Assembly (NCBI GenBank): GCA_035550215.1
Contig: DASZPM010000010.1
Location: 186,001-250,000 of the forward strand
Length of the DNA: 64,000 nucleotides
DNA from: JABDFW01 sp035550215
GTDB taxonomy: Bacteria > Bacteroidota > Bacteroidia > Chitinophagales > Chitinophagaceae
Reading direction: 5' to 3'
In this document: positions 7,405 through 16,036 of the stretch, in pieces
Layout: every line of letters starts with the position of its first letter
Position numbering within the stretch: position 1 is the stretch's first letter
Notes under the pieces: generated by a model
What the model was told of the DNA's origin: nothing
Seen by the model: the letters and a program-made list of their open reading frames with translations, nothing else
Database searches by the model: none
Translations under genes and position numbers: made by a program

Positions 7405-8856
7405 ATGCCATTAATAACAAATTATATAGGCGGGGAATGGACGGAACCTGCTGAAGAAAGATTGCTGGATATTGAAAGCCCGCTTGATGGGTCGGTTATA
7501 GGCAAGGTTGTTATGTCCGGCAAAGAGGTGCTTAATGCGGCGGTAGCAGCGGCGGCAAAAGCATTTGAACATTGGGGCAAAATACCCATTAAGGAACGTG
7601 TACAGGTGTTTTTCAGGTATAAATATTTGCTGGAAAGGGATATGGATGAGCTAAGCAATATTATTCAGTTGGAAAATGGTAAAACGTTTGGTGAGGCGAA
7701 GGCAGAAGTGGAGAAAGCTATTGAATTAACGGAGTTTGCATGCTCGCTGCCGCAGCTTGTGCAGGGGGAAGTTATGGAAGTTAGTAAGGGCGTTGAATGC
7801 CGCACGGAGAAACTACCCCTTGGGGTAGTAGCCTCAATAGTGCCTTTTAATTTTCCTGCCATGGTACCTAACTGGACGATACCCAACGCCATAGCGCTGG
7901 GTAATGCCATGATAATAAAGCCGTCAGAACTGGTGCCCCTTACGTTAACGCGTATAGCTGCGCTGCTAAAAGAGGCTGGGTTGCCCGACGGCGTTTTTAA
8001 TATTGTTAATGGTGACCGTGAAATTGTAGAAGCTATTTGCGACCATCCCGGCATACAGGCCGTGTCGTTTGTCGGCTCAACTAAAGTGGCAAAAATGGTG
8101 TACGCAAGGGCCACCTCACACTATAAAAGATGCCTTGCCCTGGGCGGTGCAAAAAACCACCTGCTGGTAATGCCCGATGCAAACCCTGCTATGACGGCGG
8201 TTAACATAACAGCATCTATGAGCGGTTGTGCAGGGCAGCGCTGCATGGCGGCGTCTGCAATGGTGGCTGTGGGAGATACGGATCACATCATTGCTAAACT
8301 GGTGGAAGAAGCGCGCACTATAGTGCCGGGAAAAAACCTTGGCGCTGTTATAAGCAGGCAGGCAAAGGAACGCATTGAAAGATATATTACCGAGGCTGAA
8401 GAACAGGGCGCCGTTGTATTGTTAGACGGGCGTAACCCAACTGTTGCAGGCAAAGAGGACGGTTTTTATGTAGGCCCAACAGTGATTGACCATGTAACAC
8501 CGGGTATGACAGTAGCGACGGAGGAAATATTCGGGCCGGTGCTGGCCATTATGCGCAGTAACACGGTAGACGAAGCGCTTGCTATTGAAAATGCAAACCC
8601 TTATGGCAATGCCGCATCAGTATTTACGCAAAGCGGCGGTATTGCACGGTATGTTGCAGAAAAAGCAAGTGCGGGTATGGTGGGTGTTAATATAGGCGTG
8701 CCTGTGCCAAGGGAACCGTTTTCTTTTGGCGGGTGGAACGAAAGCAGGTTTGGTGTGGGTGACATAACCGGCAAAAGCTCCATAGAGTTCTGGACGAAGC
8801 TTAAAAAAACGACTGTAAAATGGAACCCCGAAGCAGGTGTTAACTGGATGTCTTAG
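7405..8856 (+). CDS. mmsA: CoA-acylating methylmalonate-semialdehyde dehydrogenase
   Basis: Predicted protein of 483 aa in the aldehyde dehydrogenase superfamily. It oxidises methylmalonate semialdehyde or malonate semialdehyde to propionyl-CoA or acetyl-CoA in valine, thymine or inositol breakdown. The catalytic Cys is C280 in SGCAGQRCMA. The segment LGGAKNH (about 246-252) lacks the general-base Glu of ordinary aldehyde dehydrogenases, as expected for the CoA-dependent subfamily. The nucleotide-binding region PFNFPAMVPNW is present. It stands alone between divergent and unrelated genes, so its pathway partners are elsewhere. Confidence 0.93.
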   Translation: MPLITNYIGGEWTEPAEERLLDIESPLDGSVIGKVVMSGKEVLNAAVAAAAKAFEHWGKIPIKERVQVFFRYKYLLERDMDELSNIIQLENGKTFGEAKAEVEKAIELTEFACSLPQLVQGEVMEVSKGVECRTEKLPLGVVASIVPFNFPAMVPNWTIPNAIALGNAMIIKPSELVPLTLTRIAALLKEAGLPDGVFNIVNGDREIVEAICDHPGIQAVSFVGSTKVAKMVYARATSHYKRCLALGGAKNHLLVMPDANPAMTAVNITASMSGCAGQRCMAASAMVAVGDTDHIIAKLVEEARTIVPGKNLGAVISRQAKERIERYITEAEEQGAVVLLDGRNPTVAGKEDGFYVGPTVIDHVTPGMTVATEEIFGPVLAIMRSNTVDEALAIENANPYGNAASVFTQSGGIARYVAEKASAGMVGVNIGVPVPREPFSFGGWNESRFGVGDITGKSSIEFWTKLKKTTVKWNPEAGVNWMS

Positions 8857-8987
8857 CCAAAGTTTAGCGTAGTGGAAACATTTGGCTGAACTGTGCCTGG
8901 TAATTAAATGGTTTTAGCATTGGGTTGTTTGATTTTTGTGTTTTCTACGCAGTTATCTATTTAAAAATATACATATCATTGCAATGT

Positions 8988-10412
8988 ATGGTTGCTGTGA
9001 ATTGGAAAAAATCATTACGTAAAATTTGGGGAGGAGACGCGGAAAGCATTCAAAAACAGGTAAGGCAGAGCAACGCGAAACGGGCCTTATATCTTGCGAC
9101 AGGAGCGGTTGTTATTAATATTTTTTTCCTGCTGCATTTTTATTTTAATGTTAAAGCCAGTACCCCAGTAGAAATTAAATGGCGAAAGTCAATACTGCTT
9201 TTGCATGCGGTATTTTTTGGCCTTCACCTTGTCTTGCTCGGCACAGCTATCTATATAAAGCGTACAAAACAATACCAGGGTAATCTTTCCCTTTTCCTAA
9301 TAACAGCCCTTTTTATCGGCTTGCCCCTTTGGGGCGCTGCTGCTGTTGTTATTGATCAATGGGTAACAACATCCATTATTTCTTTTTTTCTTACCTGTGC
9401 TGTTTGCGCAATGGGCCTTTTAATGCGTCCTGTATTTTCGCTTGTATATTATATTCTCGTATATATATTGTTCTATTGCTCTATTGCGCTTACCCAAACA
9501 AACGTCGATATATTGCTGACAAACAGGGCCAATGCATTTGCAGGCATTGCCATTTGCTGCGGCGTATCTGTGCTGCTGTGGCGGAATAACCTGGTACGTT
9601 ACATGCAAAATAATTTGATACAGCAGCAAAAAAAAGACATACAGGAGAACTATGAAAAATTACTCGCTTCAACAGAAGAACTTACCAAAGCAAATGCTGC
9701 GAAGGATAAATTTTTCTCCATCATAGCGCACGACCTGCGCGGCCCTGTAACCTCCACGCTGGCGCTTACGCGGTTTATAAGCACTAATGCTTTTGGCGAC
9801 GACCCGGAGAGGCAGAAGGAGCTGATGCAATTACTGCACAACAGTATTGACAGTACCGCGAAGCTGCTTGAAAACCTTTTGGTATGGTCAAGAAGCCAGA
9901 CGAACCGTATTTCTTTCGCGCCGGTCCTCCTGAATCTATATAAGCTTATTGAAACAAATGTAAATGTGCTTAACATAGTGGCATCAGAGAAGGATATTAA
10001 CGTAAGTGTGGATGTTGACAGGGATGTTGAGATATACGCGGATGCTGAAATGATGAACACCGTATTGCGCAACCTGCTTTCCAATGCATTAAAGTTTACC
10101 AATAAGTTTGGTAATGTTACCATAACCGCCAAAATAATAAGTAAAACCCCGCCGCATAATAATTGCGTGCAGGTTTGTGTACAGGACGATGGAACGGGTA
10201 TGCAGCCTGCAGTGCTGGAAAGCCTTTTTCGTATTGATACCAAAGTTGTTAAAGAGGGTACTGGCAAAGAAACAGGCACTGGGCTGGGGCTTATACTTTG
10301 CAAAGAGTTTATTGAAAAGCATAGCGGCAGCATTTGGGCAACAAGTAAGCCGGGCACAGGCAGCAGGTTTACTTTTGAACTGCCTATGCCTGCTGATAAA
10401 ATGCGGCTATAA
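8988..10412 (+). CDS. membrane-bound sensor histidine kinase (orphan)
   Basis: Predicted protein of 474 aa from the ATG at 8988; a longer frame would need a TTG at 8925 and adds an unlikely hydrophobic tail. About six transmembrane segments fill residues 35-215 with no periplasmic domain. A short coiled coil leads to the HisKA H-box FFSIIAHDLRGP (His248) and the HATPase domain with N-box NLLSNALKF, DDGTGM and GTGLGLILCKEF. It should autophosphorylate in response to a membrane-sensed signal. No response regulator is adjacent, so the partner is unknown. It shares the strand with the downstream acylase gene, 68 bases away. Confidence 0.92.
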   Translation: MVAVNWKKSLRKIWGGDAESIQKQVRQSNAKRALYLATGAVVINIFFLLHFYFNVKASTPVEIKWRKSILLLHAVFFGLHLVLLGTAIYIKRTKQYQGNLSLFLITALFIGLPLWGAAAVVIDQWVTTSIISFFLTCAVCAMGLLMRPVFSLVYYILVYILFYCSIALTQTNVDILLTNRANAFAGIAICCGVSVLLWRNNLVRYMQNNLIQQQKKDIQENYEKLLASTEELTKANAAKDKFFSIIAHDLRGPVTSTLALTRFISTNAFGDDPERQKELMQLLHNSIDSTAKLLENLLVWSRSQTNRISFAPVLLNLYKLIETNVNVLNIVASEKDINVSVDVDRDVEIYADAEMMNTVLRNLLSNALKFTNKFGNVTITAKIISKTPPHNNCVQVCVQDDGTGMQPAVLESLFRIDTKVVKEGTGKETGTGLGLILCKEFIEKHSGSIWATSKPGTGSRFTFELPMPADKMRL

Positions 10413-10480
10413 CACAGTTATATATTTTGCCCTGCTTATGCTATTAAGCTTTTTCCGTATTTTCATCATAAAATATCTGC

Positions 10481-12943
10481 ATGAGAATATTCTTTTGCAT
10501 TTTATATGCAGCCATAACTATTGCGCTAATTGTGGTGCTTGACATGCCATTGACAATGGGTGGCACCAAAACACCGCGGCTGGGCTATTTTCTTTCACCG
10601 CAAAAAGGCTTTTGGCAAAATGCCGAAGCGGCTGATGCAAAATTTAACGGTAACCTGCGGTTAACCGGCTTACAAGGAAAGACGGAAGTGTATTTTGATG
10701 ACAGGCTTGTACCGCATGTGTACGCGGATAATGATGCCGACGCATATTTTGTAGAGGGGTACCTGCATGCGAAATTCCGCTTGTGGCAGATGGAGTTTCA
10801 AACCTATGCTGCGGCCGGCAGGTTAAGCGAGATATTTGGCGATAGCGCGAACGGCACTAGTTTTCTGAACATAGATATTTATTTCAGGCGGTTGGGTATG
10901 GTATATGGTGCAGAAAAGTCACTAAAAGCAATGGAGGCTGATGCCAACACCAAACAGGCATTGGATGCCTATACTGCCGGTGTTAACGCTTATATTAACA
11001 CGCTGGATGAAGCGAGTTACCCGTTGGAATACAAGTTGCTGGATTATGCCCCCGAGCCGTGGACAAACCTTAAAAGCGCTTTATTTTTAAAATACATGAG
11101 CTACGACCTTACAGGCGGGGATAATGATTTTGAATTAACCAATGCCAAAACAATATTCAGCAAAGAGCAGTTTGAAAAACTTTTCCCTTACGGGCAGGAT
11201 TCTGTGCAGACCATTATTCCCAAAGGCACACCCTTTGTAAAACCAGGGATTACTTTAAAAATTCCGGCAACAGTTGATTCTCTTTACTTCAACTATAAGG
11301 ACACCATAAAGCTTACAGAAAAACCTGTAAAGCCAAACCCCGATAACGGCAGCAACAACTGGGCGGTATCAGGCATAAAAACAAAAAGCGGCAGGCCAAT
11401 TTTATGTAACGATCCCCACCTGGGGCTTAATCTGCCGTCTTTGTGGTACGAGATACAGTTGTCAACACCAACGTATAATGTTTACGGGGTAAGCTTTCCC
11501 GGCTCACCCGCCATCATTATAGGCTTTAATGACAGTTGTGCCTGGGGGGTTACAAATGCCGGGCGTGATGTAAAGGATTATTACGAAATAACTTTCCAGG
11601 ACAGCACGGAGAGCCACTACCTGTATAACTATGAATGGAAGAAGGCCGGGATAAGAAAAGAGGTGATAAAAATAAAAGGTAAGCCCGACCACGTTGAAAA
11701 CATACCGCTAACAATATGGGGTCCGGTGATGTATGATAAAAGTTATGGCAATCCTTCTAAAAACGGGAAGGCGTACGCCATTCACTGGACGGCACATGAT
11801 GAAAGCAACGAACTGCGGACTTTCATAATGCTTGACCGCGCAAGGAACCTTGATGATTATAAAAATGCTATCTCAACATTTAAAAACCCGGGGCAAAACT
11901 TTTTGTTTGCTTCGAAACATGGAAATATAGCAATAGAAGAAGAGGGCAACTTTCCCGCCAAGTGGCGCAGGCAGGGGGATTTCGTAATGCCCGGCAAAGA
12001 CAGCAGTTATGCTATACAGAATATACCCGACAGCGAAAATATAATGCTGGTAAACCCGCCGCGTGGTTTTTTAAGCAGCGCCAATCAATACCCGTACGAT
12101 ACTACCTATCCATACTATATGGGCGGTATTGATTACGAGTACTTCAGGCCGAATATAATAAACAGGAACCTTGCGTCTATGCAAAACATTACCCCGGGGG
12201 ATATGGAGCGGTTGCAAACCGACAATTATAACCTTATGGCAGAAATGGCAAGGCCGCCTTTGTTAAAATACCTGGATACTTCGTCGTTGAGCGGAGATGA
12301 GAAAAAATATCTCGCAATATTTACTTCGTGGAACCTGCGTAACGATGGAAATGAACAGGGGCCAACCGTATTTAAGCTGTGGTGGGATAGTTTGAAATAT
12401 TGCATGTATAACGACGAGTTTTCACGGACTGACCTTTACCTGCCCGAAGTTGCCAATGAAACTTTGCTTCGCGCGCTGAGGAAGGACAGCCTTTATGAGT
12501 TTGCAGATGATATAAATACCCCGAAAAAAGAAACCGTGCGCGATATTGTTACTGCTTCGTTTAAAAAAACCATTCCTGTGTTGCAGGATGCGGAAAAAAA
12601 CGGCCGCCTTGTTTGGGGTACCTTTAAGAACAGTGGCATAAGGCATTTGCTAAAAATACCTTCGTTAAGCCGGCTGCATTTGTTTTCAGGTGGTGGGGAC
12701 GATATAATAAACGCCTATACGCAATTCCACGGCCCAAGCTGGCGCATGGTAGTACAACTTACGGATGAAACAGAGGCATACGGCTTATACCCGGGCGGAC
12801 AAAGCGGTAACCCCGGCAGCAAGTATTATGATACGTTTATTGATAAATGGCTGGTTGGCCAATACTACCCGATACATATTTTTAAAAAACAAGACATAGA
12901 AAAACAGCAAAACCTGCTGGGCGTAATTACTTTTTCAAAGTAA
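10481..12943 (+). CDS. penicillin acylase family N-terminal-nucleophile hydrolase
   Basis: Predicted protein of 820 aa, the usual precursor length. An N-terminal hydrophobic segment (about residues 1-22) directs export. The alpha part carries the typical DRLVPHVYADNDADAYFVEGYLHA opening, shown here in its key residues D..VPH.YA. The beta chain should start by autocleavage at Ser291 in the NGSNNWAVSG motif, and the DPHL and NxxR-like pocket segments follow. Members cleave amide bonds of penicillins, acyl-homoserine lactones or peptides; the substrate here cannot be read from sequence. It is followed after 12 bases by a small membrane protein gene, a likely operon. Confidence 0.9.
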   Translation: MRIFFCILYAAITIALIVVLDMPLTMGGTKTPRLGYFLSPQKGFWQNAEAADAKFNGNLRLTGLQGKTEVYFDDRLVPHVYADNDADAYFVEGYLHAKFRLWQMEFQTYAAAGRLSEIFGDSANGTSFLNIDIYFRRLGMVYGAEKSLKAMEADANTKQALDAYTAGVNAYINTLDEASYPLEYKLLDYAPEPWTNLKSALFLKYMSYDLTGGDNDFELTNAKTIFSKEQFEKLFPYGQDSVQTIIPKGTPFVKPGITLKIPATVDSLYFNYKDTIKLTEKPVKPNPDNGSNNWAVSGIKTKSGRPILCNDPHLGLNLPSLWYEIQLSTPTYNVYGVSFPGSPAIIIGFNDSCAWGVTNAGRDVKDYYEITFQDSTESHYLYNYEWKKAGIRKEVIKIKGKPDHVENIPLTIWGPVMYDKSYGNPSKNGKAYAIHWTAHDESNELRTFIMLDRARNLDDYKNAISTFKNPGQNFLFASKHGNIAIEEEGNFPAKWRRQGDFVMPGKDSSYAIQNIPDSENIMLVNPPRGFLSSANQYPYDTTYPYYMGGIDYEYFRPNIINRNLASMQNITPGDMERLQTDNYNLMAEMARPPLLKYLDTSSLSGDEKKYLAIFTSWNLRNDGNEQGPTVFKLWWDSLKYCMYNDEFSRTDLYLPEVANETLLRALRKDSLYEFADDINTPKKETVRDIVTASFKKTIPVLQDAEKNGRLVWGTFKNSGIRHLLKIPSLSRLHLFSGGGDDIINAYTQFHGPSWRMVVQLTDETEAYGLYPGGQSGNPGSKYYDTFIDKWLVGQYYPIHIFKKQDIEKQQNLLGVITFSK

Positions 12944-12955
12944 AAAAACTAACTG

Positions 12956-13294
12956 ATGAAATTTATAGTAGCAATATTATTAACCGCGGCGCTGGGTTTT
13001 GCAGCGCCGCTATATCTTCCCTGGTGGAGCTTTGCTTTTACATCGGCACTTGTTGCACTGGCAGTACATCAAAAAGCATGGAAGGCTTTTGTTGCAGGCT
13101 TTGCAGGATTGTTTCTTTTATGGGGCTGCCTCGCCTTTTTTATAGATATGAACAACAATCATCTTATGCTCAACAAAATTGCCGGCATATTTGGCCTCAG
13201 CGGTTTTTTGCTCATTATAATCACCGGGATAGTAGGGGGGCTTGTATCTGGGTTTGCGGCGCTAACGGGCAGTTTTGCAAGGCGGCTTCGGTAA
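12956..13294 (+). CDS. small four-helix membrane protein of unknown function
   Basis: Predicted protein of 112 aa with about four hydrophobic segments, separated by short polar loops (HQKAWKA, DMNNNHLMLNK) and ending in a basic tail. No family is recognised with certainty. It begins 12 bases after the acylase stop and probably shares its mRNA. It converges with the gene at 13305. Confidence 0.65.
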   Translation: MKFIVAILLTAALGFAAPLYLPWWSFAFTSALVALAVHQKAWKAFVAGFAGLFLLWGCLAFFIDMNNNHLMLNKIAGIFGLSGFLLIIITGIVGGLVSGFAALTGSFARRLR

Positions 13295-13304
13295 CTGCTC
13301 TTAA

Positions 13305-13688
13305 TCAGGCGGCGATATTTTCTTCTTTCAAAAGAACTTCCAGCCGGAGCAGTAGTTTGTCAACACTTTTATTTTCAATCCTCGTTTTAAAATACCCATC
13401 CATAATTTTATCTGTCCATATAAAATAGGTAAGGCATTTTAATATGGCCGGCAGCGACGCCTGTTTTATCCACACGTCTATGGAATCTGCTTCCAGTATT
13501 TCCTGTTGTATAATGCTGTAATCCGTATCAGCAAAATTGTTCTCGCAAAAAATATCGATGAACTTTTGTACCGGGTCTTTTTTAGCCTTTTTTAAGGATG
13601 CAGATAACCCCGGGTCATTAAACTTTCCCCTAAAACCAGTAAGCTGTTTAAGGGCGTTTATTTGATATTGCGAAAGGTTATTAAGCAT
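13305..13688 (-). CDS. DUF6508-like small protein
   Basis: Predicted protein of 127 aa from the ATG at 13688; an ATG at 13745 would add 19 hydrophobic residues. The C-terminal part (YFIWTDKIMDGYFKTRIENK.VDKLLLRLE) resembles DUF6508, which has a tyrosine and acidic residues before a helical end. The middle region is helical and charged. The function is unknown. It is the only gene on this strand here, and its stop lies 10 bases from that of the converging upstream gene. Confidence 0.5.
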   Translation of the reverse strand: MLNNLSQYQINALKQLTGFRGKFNDPGLSASLKKAKKDPVQKFIDIFCENNFADTDYSIIQQEILEADSIDVWIKQASLPAILKCLTYFIWTDKIMDGYFKTRIENKSVDKLLLRLEVLLKEENIAA

Positions 13689-13804
13689 TGAACGTAAAGG
13701 ATTACAAAGCGAAAATAGTACGCCGCAGACACTTAAATAAACCATTAAAATTTTTTATAGCATTTTTAAGTAGTGCCTTAAAATGCAGTTAAAATCATTA
13801 TATG

Positions 13805-13812
13805 TATTTTTG
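13805..13812 (+). promoter_or_regulatory. -7 promoter element of trhO
   Basis: TATTTTTG is an exact TAnnTTTG match. It overlaps the most upstream possible ATG (13802), so transcripts starting a few bases after it cannot use that codon. This supports a downstream start for the gene. Confidence 0.5.
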
Positions 13813-13903
13813 CACGGATATTTTGTCCGCCATGCAAGCGGATCCATATTGTTTAATGGAATATTGGGTTAGGATTACCGGCCTGATGTCTGAAATAAAA
13901 TAT

Positions 13904-14947
13904 ATGCCTGTATTACACAATCGTATCTCCAACGGGGAGTTGAAGCAACGCCTCAAGGAAGAAAAGGAGCCCCGCACTACTATTAGTTTTTACCAGTACT
14001 TTCCCATTCAAAACCCGCAGGAGTTTAGAGATTATCTGTATAAGAGCCTGTTTGCGCTGAGGGTTTTTGGAAGAATTTACGTTGCCAAAGAAGGTATTAA
14101 TGCGCAGGTTAGCGTGCCTTCTTTAAACTTTGAAGCATTTAAGACATTCCTGTATTCCATTGAACCGCTGAACGGTTTGCGGCTGAATATAGCCATTGAC
14201 GATGATGGCAAATCATTCTGGGTGCTTAAGGTAAAAATACGTGATAAAATTGTAGCCGATGGCATCAGCGACCCGGCTTTCAGTATGGAAAATAAAGGCA
14301 GGTATGTTGACGCGCAGCAAATGAATAAACTGCTTAATGAGGATGATACGGTGGTGGTAGATATGCGTAACCATTACGAGTACGAGGTTGGCCATTTTGT
14401 AAATGCCGTGGAAGTACCCAGCGATACATTTCGCGACCAGTTGCCTATGGCAGTTGACATGCTGAAAGGAAAGGAAGACAAAAATATTATTATGTATTGC
14501 ACCGGCGGTATACGGTGTGAGAAGGCCAGCGCATTTATGTTGCACCAGGGTTTTAAAAATGTTTTTCACCTGGAAGGCGGTATCATAAACTACGCTAAAC
14601 AGGTAAAAGAGCAGGGGTTGGAAAGCAGGTTTATAGGAAAGAATTTTGTTTTTGATGAGAGGCTTGGTGAGCGTATTACCGATGATGTTATTGCACGCTG
14701 CCACCAATGCGGAAAGCCCTGCGATACGCATACCAATTGCAAAAACAATGGTTGCCATTTATTGTTTATACAGTGCAGTGAATGCGCTGAAAAATATGAC
14801 GGCTGCTGCAGTGCAGCATGTAAAGAAACCATACACATGCCGGCAGAGAGGCAAAAGGAAATACGTAAAGGCATTGATAAAGGCCAGAACATTTTTAATA
14901 AAAGCAAGGCGCGGTTAAGACCGAGACTGAATGAGAAGCAGCCGTAA
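13904..14947 (+). CDS. trhO: tRNA uridine(34) hydroxylase, rhodanese family
   Basis: Predicted protein of 347 aa, matching the roughly 350-aa E. coli TrhO (YceA). It hydroxylates U34 of tRNA using oxygen, the first step to 5-carboxymethoxyuridine-type modifications. The N-terminus MPVLHNRISN matches the family start, so 13904 was chosen over in-frame ATGs at 13832 and 13886. A ferredoxin-like N-terminal domain is followed by a rhodanese domain with RNHYEYEVGHF and the active-site Cys199 in MYCTGGIRCEKA, then a C-terminal Cys-rich region (CHQCGKPCDTH.NCKNNGCH..F.QC..C). All family residues appear intact. Confidence 0.95.
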   Translation: MPVLHNRISNGELKQRLKEEKEPRTTISFYQYFPIQNPQEFRDYLYKSLFALRVFGRIYVAKEGINAQVSVPSLNFEAFKTFLYSIEPLNGLRLNIAIDDDGKSFWVLKVKIRDKIVADGISDPAFSMENKGRYVDAQQMNKLLNEDDTVVVDMRNHYEYEVGHFVNAVEVPSDTFRDQLPMAVDMLKGKEDKNIIMYCTGGIRCEKASAFMLHQGFKNVFHLEGGIINYAKQVKEQGLESRFIGKNFVFDERLGERITDDVIARCHQCGKPCDTHTNCKNNGCHLLFIQCSECAEKYDGCCSAACKETIHMPAERQKEIRKGIDKGQNIFNKSKARLRPRLNEKQP

Positions 14948-14955
14948 TGCTGCTT

Positions 14956-15888
14956 TTATAACACGCCGTTTTGTTTAAGTGATTCCATAATCCTGGAATA
15001 AGTTTCATCATCACTTAGCTCCTCCGGCACAAAGGGCGAGCCAATTACCTGCTCATATAATTCAATGTACCTGTTACTGATTGTTTTTACCCAGTCTGCA
15101 TCCATAACAGGCACTGTTTGGCCGGTTTTACCCATAAAATTATTGGCAATAAGCCACTCACGTACAAACTCCTTGCTAAGCTGTTTTTGCCGTTCCCCTT
15201 TTGCCTGCCTTTCTTCGTAGCCGTCGGCATAAAAATAGCGGGAGGAGTCGGGTGTATGCACTTCATCCATTAAAAATACTTCACCGTTAAGCTTGCCAAA
15301 TTCATACTTGGTATCAACCAGTATCAAGCCTCTTTTGGCAGCAATCTCCCGTCCCCGTGCAAATAAGGCAAGGGCGTATTTTTCCAGTACATTCCAGTCT
15401 TCTTCTGAAGCAATCCCTTTGGCAATAATCTCTTCTTTTGATATGTCTTCATCGTGGCCTTCCTCTGCTTTTGTAGAGGGGGTGATGATTGGGGAAGGAA
15501 AAAAGTCATTTTCTTTCATTCCATCAGGCATACTTACACCGCACAATATTCGTTTTCCTGATGAATAGGTACGCCACGCGTGGCCGGTAAGGTTGCCGCG
15601 TACCACCATTTCAATTTTAAAAGGCTGGCATTTCATTCCTAACGCAGTATTGGGCGCCGGGGTATCAATAAGCCAGTTGGGACAAATGTCTTTTGTGGCA
15701 TTAAGCATATAAGCTGCCACCTGGTTTAGTACCTGCCCCTTGTAGGGTATGGGCTCAGGCAGTATAACATCAAAAGCTGAAATGCGGTTGCTTGCCACCA
15801 TAACAAGCCAGTTATTGTCAATGGTATATACGTCCCTAACTTTACCTTTGTAAAAAGCAGTTTGCCGGGGAAATTGAAAGTTTGCCAT
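14956..15888 (-). CDS. purC: phosphoribosylaminoimidazole-succinocarboxamide synthase
   Basis: Predicted protein of 310 aa, the longer SAICAR synthetase form. It joins CAIR with aspartate using ATP in purine biosynthesis. The N-terminus FYKGKVRDVY, the substrate loop SNRISAFDVILPEPIPYKG and the later LVDTKYEFGK motif (ATP/metal site) are present. The gene converges with trhO, 8 bases between the stops. A perfect -7 element (TAATTTTG on the minus strand at 15893-15900) sits only four bases before the ATG, suggesting an mRNA with almost no leader. Confidence 0.96.
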   Translation of the reverse strand: MANFQFPRQTAFYKGKVRDVYTIDNNWLVMVASNRISAFDVILPEPIPYKGQVLNQVAAYMLNATKDICPNWLIDTPAPNTALGMKCQPFKIEMVVRGNLTGHAWRTYSSGKRILCGVSMPDGMKENDFFPSPIITPSTKAEEGHDEDISKEEIIAKGIASEEDWNVLEKYALALFARGREIAAKRGLILVDTKYEFGKLNGEVFLMDEVHTPDSSRYFYADGYEERQAKGERQKQLSKEFVREWLIANNFMGKTGQTVPVMDADWVKTISNRYIELYEQVIGSPFVPEELSDDETYSRIMESLKQNGVL

Positions 15889-15892
15889 GGCC

Positions 15893-15900
15893 CAAAATTA
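15893..15900 (-). promoter_or_regulatory. -7 promoter element abutting the purC start
   Basis: TAATTTTG on the minus strand is an exact TAnnTTTG match and is separated from the purC ATG by only four bases (GGCC). Transcription from it would begin at or next to the start codon. Confidence 0.45.
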
Positions 15901-16036
15901 GTTCTTATCACAAAATATATCACTTTATGTGTGTATAAACCTTAAAAGAAGATAAAACCGTATTTTATACGCAATAATTATTTTACGATGTTTACAACAA
16001 TCGGTATTTTGCTTATAATTATAAACTTACTGCCAA

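Noticed and set aside
13802..13903. Upstream extension of trhO
   Set aside because: The first ATG lies inside the -7 element, and the family N-terminus begins at 13904.
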